A stretch of 64,000 nt of DNA from Sphingobacterium endophyticum. Lineage in GTDB: Bacteria > Bacteroidota > Bacteroidia > Sphingobacteriales > Sphingobacteriaceae. The position numbers and the translations under genes are program-made. The notes under the pieces are model-generated. The model was not told where the DNA came from and ran no database searches. It was given only the letters and a program-made list of their open reading frames with translations. The stretch spans positions 218,121 through 282,120 of the forward strand of contig NZ_SMMI01000005.1 in assembly GCF_009733535.1 (NCBI RefSeq). The letters are read 5' to 3'. This document shows, piece by piece, positions 58,002-64,000 of this stretch (positions are counted from its first letter, which is position 1; each line of letters starts with the position of its first letter).

Positions 58002-59294
58002 ATGAAAAACTTCATTTTAACCCTTGGAGTAGCAGTTTTTTTATCTGCTTGCAATTCCAATACTAACTCCAAAAATCAGGACCAGCAGCAGACAATCCCA
58101 ACAGACAGCAACTATTTAAAAGTTAAGGAGATGGCAAAAGAAATCGTAAAAACGGGATTTAATGCAGGTGATGGTTATCAAGAAGTCTGGATTCGAGATT
58201 ATAATACTTTCATTACTCTTGCTACCGAAGTACAACCTCAAGAACAGATCAAAAAGAACTTATTAGCCTTTTTTGAACTTCAAGGTGATGATGGAAATAT
58301 TGCTGATGGCTTTGTAACTAAGGAAAGTTTAAAAGGAAAATCAAGTGATTATTACAGCATTACCTCAACTTTAGCACCAGCATTGGCAGCTCATAAAAAC
58401 ACCGTTGAAACTGATCAGGAATCATCACTGATTCAAGCTGTATATAAATATATTCAAGCTACTCAGGATACTGATTTTTTAAATCTAAAAGTTGGAAACC
58501 TATCTATTGAACAAAGGATGGATATGGCAATGCAATTTTTAATGGAACATAGATTCGATAAAAGCCATGGTTTATTATGGGGCGCAACAACTGTAGATTG
58601 GGGCGATGTTCAACCTGAACACGATTGGGGTGTACATCTTGACAGCAGCTCACATTTGGCAATTGATATTTACGACAATGCCATGTTCTTAATTGCATTA
58701 GATAACCTAATGGAACTCTTCCCATCAAAGAAAAGCAATTGGCAATCTATTCGAAATGATATTGCAACCAATACAATGAAACACCTTTGGGATGAAAATA
58801 ATCAAAAATTTATACCTCATATCTATTTAAAGGGTTCTCCTTTTCCAACAGATTTTGATGAGAATAAAATATATTTCCATGGGGGAACTGCAATTGCTAT
58901 TGAAGCAAATTTACTTTCCAAAGAACAGATTAAAACGTCATTAAACAAAATGATCAGCAATGTAAAAGAATCAGGAGCAGCAACCATCGGTTTAACCGTA
59001 TATCCAACCTATCCAGAAGGTTATTTTAAAAATAAGGGTATGTATCCATATGGATATCAAAATGGTGGAGATTGGACTTGGTTTGGTGGACGTATGATTC
59101 AGCAATTGGTTAAAAATGGATTCCGTAATGATGCAATAGAACAACTAAAACCAATGGTAGATCGAGTAGTTAAAAACAATGGATTTTATGAATGGTATAC
59201 TAAAGATAATAAACCTGAAGGTTCTGGTACATTTAGAGGTGAAGCTGGAGTACTTTATGATGCTATTCTATTATTGGAAAAGACTGGGAATTAA
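58002..59294 (+). CDS. Glycosidase-like lipoprotein, (alpha/alpha) barrel
   Basis: 430 aa. Lipobox LSAC with Cys17, followed by a low-complexity Asn/Gln linker (18-35). The rest resembles a six-hairpin (alpha/alpha)6 glycosidase: GYQEVWIRDYNTFI (about 58-71), DDGNIADGF, GLLWGATTVDWGDVQPEHDW, SSSHLAIDIYDNAMFLIAL, YPYGYQNGGDWTWFGGRMIQQL and GSGTFRGEAGVLYDAILLLE. The WIRDY and GGDWTWFGG motifs recall GH63/GH15-like or amylo-1,6-glucosidase-like folds, with several Asp/Glu candidates. I cannot name the family. Controlled by the divergent GntR regulator and convergent with the GH92 gene, so a role in mannose- or glucose-containing glycan breakdown is likely. Confidence 0.7.
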   Translation: MKNFILTLGVAVFLSACNSNTNSKNQDQQQTIPTDSNYLKVKEMAKEIVKTGFNAGDGYQEVWIRDYNTFITLATEVQPQEQIKKNLLAFFELQGDDGNIADGFVTKESLKGKSSDYYSITSTLAPALAAHKNTVETDQESSLIQAVYKYIQATQDTDFLNLKVGNLSIEQRMDMAMQFLMEHRFDKSHGLLWGATTVDWGDVQPEHDWGVHLDSSSHLAIDIYDNAMFLIALDNLMELFPSKKSNWQSIRNDIATNTMKHLWDENNQKFIPHIYLKGSPFPTDFDENKIYFHGGTAIAIEANLLSKEQIKTSLNKMISNVKESGAATIGLTVYPTYPEGYFKNKGMYPYGYQNGGDWTWFGGRMIQQLVKNGFRNDAIEQLKPMVDRVVKNNGFYEWYTKDNKPEGSGTFRGEAGVLYDAILLLEKTGN

Positions 59295-59305
59295 TCCCAG
59301 TCTTT
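59279..59305. terminator. Hairpin carrying the stop codon in its loop
   Basis: AAAGACTGGGA (59279-59289) and TCCCAGTCTTT (59295-59305); the TAA stop of the lipoprotein gene (59292-59294) is in the 5-base loop. It separates convergent genes. Confidence 0.65.
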
Positions 59306-59321
59306 CAAAGGTTAGGGTTGA

Positions 59322-61658
59322 TTAATGATATTTATCTTTTGCCACATTCCCCATTTCTAATTCAAGAATACCCCCTGAGGTAATTGCTTTGAAAGGAATA
59401 AATGGTTCCTGTAGTTTTTTGTTGTTTAACTTCATGTTTTCAATATAATTCCCGACAGCATTTCCATCTTTTTTCTTAATGACAAACTCTTTGCCTGAAT
59501 AGTATTTAGGATTTAAAGTGATGGTTATTTTATTAAATAAAGGGGAAGACAATCCCATTTTAGAATTAGACTCTGTAAGTCCAGCCACATCAAATAACCC
59601 GATTCCTCCCAATACATACCAAGCACCTAACTGACCTTGATCCTCATCTTGGCCATATCCATACCCATGTACACCTTCTGTCCCATAAAATTTATTGCAA
59701 ATTTCCTGAACCCATTTCTGTGTTAAAGAAGGTCTTCCAGCAAAATTGAACATCCAAGCAACATGAAGGTTTGGTTGATTACCTTGATTGTACATTCCTT
59801 CTAAACCACTAAAGGCATCTATGGTTTTTCCTCCTCCAAACTCCAATGGTTCAGCTTTAATAAATATACTGTCCAACCGATTATTAAATTCCTCTTTCCC
59901 GATTGAACCAATCAATCCTTTTGCATCATGCGGAACATAAAAGGTATATTGATAAGAGTTTCCTTCTTGAAAACCTCTCCATGCTTGACTTGGATTAAAA
60001 TTCTCGACAAATTTTCCATCTTCATATTTTGGGCGAATCAACTTTAGCTCAGGATCAAATAAATACTTCCATCCATGAGAAAGCTTATTGAGCTTTTTAT
60101 AATCTGACGTTTTCCCTAATGCCTTTGCAAACTGACCTACTGCATAACTACTAAATGAATATTCTAAAGTATGTGATGCAGAAAACATCCATGATTCATG
60201 GATCTCATTATCTGACTTATCAATTTGTCCAACATATCCATTTTCAACAAATCGACCTACATCCAACTTGCCGGCTCCTCGAGGTCTATCTTTACTTTCA
60301 ATTTCATTTTTTAATGCCGCCTCATACCCTAAAGCAACATCAAAATCCCTAATACCTTGTAAATAGGCACTGGATATAACAAGACTTACAAAATTAGTCC
60401 CGACACCAGAAACATATTTACTATTAGCAATTCCATCTGCCAACCATCCCGAATCTTTATAAACCAAAAGTTGGGAGTTGACAAATTCCGAGAGATATTC
60501 AGGATATGCAATAGCCCAAACCTGTGTTAAATTCCAAAATGCTCCCCAAACCGCGTCTGTATTATAATGATGATGTATAGGTTCGCCATTATCTCCTAAT
60601 GCAATATGACCGATGGATCCATCATTCTTAGGGTAAGATCCAACAACATCACTTGCCAATCCTCTTCCTAATAAAGCATGGTATAATCCAGTGTAGAATT
60701 TTGTCATATCCTCCTTCCTCCCTCCTTCAACTTTAATTCGATTTAACATGCTGTTCCATGTTTCTTGATTATATCTCCTTGCTTCATCAAAATCTCTTTT
60801 CCTTCCTTCTGATAGATAGTTAGATTTAGCAGCATCAATTGATGTGTAGGAAAGACCTATTTTGATCTCTATGGATTCTCCTTCGTTCGTTGAATAGGTG
60901 AAATATGCTCCGCTTGATTTACCTGTTATTTCTGATTTATTTTCAAAGACTTTCTCACCTTGAAATACACCATACTCATTCGCATCCTTATTCAATTCAG
61001 CAAAAAAATACATCCGAATATCAGCACCAGATTGATATTTTTCAACATAAAAAGGTGAAGTAATTACATAACCTTCTACCGTTCCGTCGGGATTGATCTT
61101 AATTGATGCATCTTTAACCGGGCCACTTTCTCCCATCATATTTCCTATATCAAATAAAATATGAGATTCATTACTTTTTGGAAATGTATACCGATGAAAA
61201 GCAACTCTTTCTGTGGCAGTCAACTCGGCTTTTATGGCATAGTCCTTTAATAATACACTATAATATCCTGCCTCAGCAACTTCATCTCTTCTATCAAACG
61301 ATGATCTATATCCCGAGTGCGGAATATCTTCTTTCCCAGGAATGGTTTTCAATACACCTTTTGTCGCCATTAATGCTACTCCACCAATTTGGAATTCGTG
61401 GAAATTGGGGAAATTTTCTATCGTACGATCCCTATAATCATAACCAGTTGCCTCCCATCCACTTTTATTACCTAAAGTCCCATTGGTTGAAGGGCCTGGC
61501 TTAGCCATACCAAATGGCATTGCACCAGGAGCAAAATGAAAGTACCGAGCGTGCGCAGTACCTATTAATGGATCTACATAATCGATTGGATTTTGACCAT
61601 ATACTGTAGTAAATAAAGTAACCCAAAAGAATATACCCGAAACTAAATTTTTCATCAT
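59322..61658 (-). CDS. GH92-family alpha-mannosidase, exported
   Basis: 778 aa, full length, with a signal peptide (cleavage near VYGQ, residue 22). N-terminal beta-sandwich starts YVDPLIGTAHARYFHFAPGAMPFGMAKPGP. The catalytic (alpha/alpha)6 domain has the GH92 landmarks HHHYNTDAVWGAFWNLTQVWA, EDQGQLGAWYVLGGIGLF (acidic pair) and GGKTIDAFSGLEGMYNQGNQPNLH. GH92 enzymes are Ca-dependent exo-acting alpha-1,2/1,3-mannosidases on N-glycans and mannans. Its start overlaps the MFS stop by 4 bases (61655-61658), so the gene is coupled to the sugar porter and the second GH92 upstream. Confidence 0.92.
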   Translation of the reverse strand: MMKNLVSGIFFWVTLFTTVYGQNPIDYVDPLIGTAHARYFHFAPGAMPFGMAKPGPSTNGTLGNKSGWEATGYDYRDRTIENFPNFHEFQIGGVALMATKGVLKTIPGKEDIPHSGYRSSFDRRDEVAEAGYYSVLLKDYAIKAELTATERVAFHRYTFPKSNESHILFDIGNMMGESGPVKDASIKINPDGTVEGYVITSPFYVEKYQSGADIRMYFFAELNKDANEYGVFQGEKVFENKSEITGKSSGAYFTYSTNEGESIEIKIGLSYTSIDAAKSNYLSEGRKRDFDEARRYNQETWNSMLNRIKVEGGRKEDMTKFYTGLYHALLGRGLASDVVGSYPKNDGSIGHIALGDNGEPIHHHYNTDAVWGAFWNLTQVWAIAYPEYLSEFVNSQLLVYKDSGWLADGIANSKYVSGVGTNFVSLVISSAYLQGIRDFDVALGYEAALKNEIESKDRPRGAGKLDVGRFVENGYVGQIDKSDNEIHESWMFSASHTLEYSFSSYAVGQFAKALGKTSDYKKLNKLSHGWKYLFDPELKLIRPKYEDGKFVENFNPSQAWRGFQEGNSYQYTFYVPHDAKGLIGSIGKEEFNNRLDSIFIKAEPLEFGGGKTIDAFSGLEGMYNQGNQPNLHVAWMFNFAGRPSLTQKWVQEICNKFYGTEGVHGYGYGQDEDQGQLGAWYVLGGIGLFDVAGLTESNSKMGLSSPLFNKITITLNPKYYSGKEFVIKKKDGNAVGNYIENMKLNNKKLQEPFIPFKAITSGGILELEMGNVAKDKYH

Positions 61659-62956
61659 CGTTTATCCATATTTAATAATTCATGAATTACGTCGGGACTT
61701 TTCCCTTTAGTCTCCGGTAATTTTCGAATTACGAATACAAACCCCAGCAAACAAACTAAACCCAAAAATAAAAATGTTCCAGAAACACCTACGTCATCCA
61801 AGAGAAATGGAGTTATCTGCCCCATTAAAAAATCTGATACCCACATAGCCAAAATACTCACTCCCATCGCTTTCGCTCGGATATTACTTGGAAAAATCTC
61901 AGAAGCAACTACAAACTTCAACGGTCCTATTGAAAAGGCAAAAAATGCCAAAAAACAGACCACTGATATCACCAAAAGCCAACTTTCAGCCATGCCAAAA
62001 TAAAAAAGCAAACTAGTCAAAAATAAAGAGGCTGCCCCTCCAATTGTTCCGACAAGATATAGTGGTCGACGACCCCAACTATCAACTTTCCAAATCGCTA
62101 TTAAGGTAAACAACATGTTTGCAACGCCGATAATAATCTGCCCATAAAGGGAATTATCTAAACTAAAACCTAAGGTTTTTAAAATCGTAGGACCATAATA
62201 AATTATCACATTGATTCCACAGAATTGGGAGAATATAGGTAAGAATAAACCGATGACCATTGCTTTCCTATAAATCGGTTTTAACAATTCTGAATATCCT
62301 GATTGGTCTGATTTACTTTGATCCTTTGACCAACTTGGGCTTTCTGGTACTATCAATAATCCAATAAAAAAAGCTAAGGAAGGTATGACTGACATGCCAA
62401 TCATAGCACGCCATTCTTCTTCAACAAAAACATATTGAAACAATGAATGTGAAACTATTTGACCTAATTCATCTTGATATTTAATAATTAACGCATTGGA
62501 AGTATATGCGAGGACTATACCAAAGGTCAAAGCTAATTGGTAAAATGTAACCAATTTCCCTCGATCCTTTATTGGAGCAATCTCAGATAGATACAAAGGG
62601 ACTACATTGGAAGCAATTCCAATTCCTATTCCCGTAAGAATTCTAGTCCATATAATTAATGAAAATGATTCTAAGAAAATACATGCAAAAGTTGCTAGAA
62701 CAAAAATTGCTGCTGCTGTTTGCATAGTCCTTTTTCTTCCATATTGATCGGAAAGAGATCCTGAAATTAACACACCAATGATACAACCCAATAGAGCAGA
62801 TGAAACAAACCATCCTTCCATAAAGGTATCTAAATGAAACTGCATCTTCACTAGCGGAAGTACCCCAGAAACAACGGCCATGTCGAAGCCAAAAATAAAG
62901 CCACCTAAAGAAGCTATTATGGCAATAAATGCAAGCTGTGAGTTTGATATTTTCAC
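61655..62956 (-). CDS. Sugar porter (MFS, XylE/GLUT-like)
   Basis: 433 aa, 12 TM helices. Sugar-porter signatures: SDQYGRKRTM (loop 2-3), RILTGIGIGIASNVVPLYLSEIAP (TM4-5, ending in the PxYxSExxP-like motif), PESPSW (end of TM6), QFCGINVIIYYGP (TM7, substrate contact), DSWGRRPLY and PETKG (C-terminus). It imports a monosaccharide, most likely mannose released by the flanking GH92 enzymes, by proton symport. The gene is sandwiched between two GH92 genes: a 4-base overlap downstream, an 18-base gap upstream. Confidence 0.92.
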   Translation of the reverse strand: MKISNSQLAFIAIIASLGGFIFGFDMAVVSGVLPLVKMQFHLDTFMEGWFVSSALLGCIIGVLISGSLSDQYGRKRTMQTAAAIFVLATFACIFLESFSLIIWTRILTGIGIGIASNVVPLYLSEIAPIKDRGKLVTFYQLALTFGIVLAYTSNALIIKYQDELGQIVSHSLFQYVFVEEEWRAMIGMSVIPSLAFFIGLLIVPESPSWSKDQSKSDQSGYSELLKPIYRKAMVIGLFLPIFSQFCGINVIIYYGPTILKTLGFSLDNSLYGQIIIGVANMLFTLIAIWKVDSWGRRPLYLVGTIGGAASLFLTSLLFYFGMAESWLLVISVVCFLAFFAFSIGPLKFVVASEIFPSNIRAKAMGVSILAMWVSDFLMGQITPFLLDDVGVSGTFLFLGLVCLLGFVFVIRKLPETKGKSPDVIHELLNMDKR

Positions 62957-62974
62957 ATTTCGATTTTTAATAAT

Positions 62975-64000
62975 TTATTTAGCTAAATCCTTCTGTTCAG
63001 CCATATTTCTCAATCCCCATTGTTTATTTGGTTCACTTCCCATTTCCAACAGAAGCTCACCTCCATTCAATAACTCCTCTGCCTTAAAATTAAAACTATC
63101 TAGAGCCTTTCCATTTAAGGTCGCACTTTGTACATATAGATTTTCTTTACTATTGTTCTTAGTCCTAATGATAAACTGCTTACCCCTACCATACTGCTTC
63201 CCTAAATCAATTTTTATCTCCTCAAACATTGGGCTTCCTATTTCATACATAGGTATACTATGGGTTCCTCCATCTATCTGGAACAATCCAATTGCGGTCA
63301 TCACATACCAAGCACTCATCTGTCCTTGATCCTCATCCCCTAAATAAGCATTAGAAATACCTTGACCATAATATCGTTCTGCAATCGAACGGCTCCATTT
63401 TTGAGTCAACCATGGCTTACCCAAGTAATTAAACAGATAGGCAAAATGCATGGACTGTTGATTACCTTGAACTACTGGATAGTCCCAATATTGATCATTT
63501 GGACCATTATACCTCCATTTTACACTTTCATCAAATCCCCATTCCAACCGTTTTGAAAAAACATCCGAACCAATCCAGTTCGCTAACCCTGGAATATCCT
63601 GAGGAACAAAAAATGTTAACTGCCAAGCATTCCCTTCCACATAATGATGGTTTGCACCAGATTTAAATGGATCAAAATCCTTTAACCATTCTCCTTTTGA
63701 ATCCTTCATCCTTGCATAACCCGTCTCAACATCAATTGCATTCTTCCACCAATTTCCACGATCATTGAAATACTGATAATCCGCATCTTTATTTAAGGAT
63801 TTTGCAAATTGTCCGACTGTCCAATCATCGAAACTATACTCCAAACTGTTGGAAAATCGCCCCAAATCAGATGGTACATATTTATATTTTAAAGTTTTCA
63901 GGAAAAAGCTGTATCGGGTGAATACTAAGCTTTTATAGAGATTCTCAAAGAAGTCAGGTAACGATTTGGTAACGGTGCTTATTGCTTTGTTCTTCAATAC
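62975..64000 (-). CDS. Second GH92 alpha-mannosidase (5' end beyond window)
   Basis: The C-terminal about 340 residues of a GH92 enzyme are visible; the frame stays open to the right edge. Conserved pieces match the GH92 gene at 59322: SLEYSFDDWTVGQFAKSL, VEGNAWQLTFFVPQDIPGL, QGNQQSMHFAYLFNYLGKPW, YLGDEDQGQMSAWYVMTAIGLF with the acidic ED pair, and the terminal beta domain. It is clearly a paralogue rather than a recent duplicate, as many positions differ. It is co-oriented with the MFS porter 18 bases downstream and forms the upstream part of a mannoside-utilisation operon. Confidence 0.9.
   Translation of the reverse strand, partial: VLKNKAISTVTKSLPDFFENLYKSLVFTRYSFFLKTLKYKYVPSDLGRFSNSLEYSFDDWTVGQFAKSLNKDADYQYFNDRGNWWKNAIDVETGYARMKDSKGEWLKDFDPFKSGANHHYVEGNAWQLTFFVPQDIPGLANWIGSDVFSKRLEWGFDESVKWRYNGPNDQYWDYPVVQGNQQSMHFAYLFNYLGKPWLTQKWSRSIAERYYGQGISNAYLGDEDQGQMSAWYVMTAIGLFQIDGGTHSIPMYEIGSPMFEEIKIDLGKQYGRGKQFIIRTKNNSKENLYVQSATLNGKALDSFNFKAEELLNGGELLLEMGSEPNKQWGLRNMAEQKDLAK

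Noticed and set aside
61178..61504. Plus-strand open frame inside the GH92 gene
   Set aside because: Antisense shadow of a conserved coding region.
1..64000. CRISPR arrays, prophage, insertion sequences, tRNA or rRNA genes
   Set aside because: No regularly spaced repeats, transposase or integrase motifs, or cloverleaf-like CCA-ended segments were found by eye; a tRNA or IS search would be needed to be certain.

Overview
The window comes from a low-GC Bacteroidota chromosome, most probably a member of the Sphingobacteriaceae (Sphingobacterium/Pedobacter type). The evidence is a SusC/SusD pair, GH92, GH116 and GH43 glycosidases with signal peptides, a sulfatase, lipoproteins, weak Shine-Dalgarno signals, and several exact or near-exact copies of the Bacteroidota -7 promoter box TAnnTTTG. 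I see no rRNA, tRNA, CRISPR array, transposase or integrase.

Layout. Positions 1-9.9 kb hold small independent units. These are a CotH-type kinase-like lipoprotein, an orphan protein, an AhpD-like protein, a GliT-like thioredoxin reductase homologue, a secreted NIPSNAP protein, and a fluoride riboswitch driving a CLC-F antiporter. They end in a four-gene signalling operon: unknown soluble protein, 7-TM protein, histidine kinase, NarL-type regulator. Positions 10-14.8 kb hold a sugar-acid operon (lipoprotein TIM-barrel isomerase, IlvD/Edd dehydratase, SDR, Gfo/Idh/MocA). Positions 15-24.7 kb hold a MutS-like ATPase, MscS, an AraC regulator divergent from glcG-like/fdhA (formaldehyde oxidation), a FUSC-type membrane protein, DinB and a sulfatase. 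Positions 24.8-26.3 kb are a very AT-rich orphan patch.

Positions 26.3-38.4 kb are carbohydrate genes. They comprise GH43 plus an unassigned large secreted protein, GH116 plus a secreted RbsD/FucU-like lipoprotein, and a SusD/SusC pair. Between SusD and GH116 lies a 73-codon C-terminal remnant of a second SusD (33484-33705), the scar of a lost SusCD pair. I read this remnant directly from the sequence.

Positions 38.7-49.9 kb form one eight-gene operon that reads as a complete route from hydroxyproline-containing peptides to 2-oxoglutarate. It encodes a DPP-IV-like S9 peptidase, a DUF885 peptidase, an APC permease, 4-hydroxyproline epimerase, a D-hydroxyproline oxidase/dehydrogenase, a DapA-family deaminase, 2-oxoglutarate semialdehyde dehydrogenase and an ornithine-cyclodeaminase-like reductase. 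An AraC regulator precedes it. A divergent 909-aa DUF5695-like protein and an Xaa-Pro aminopeptidase follow.

Positions 55.4-64 kb hold a fatty acid desaturase, a cold-shock-domain protein, and a GntR regulator whose likely operator overlaps the promoter of a glycosidase-like lipoprotein. The window ends with GH92, a sugar porter and a second GH92 cut by the window edge. Most transcription units end in long stem-loops, two of which span the stop codon.
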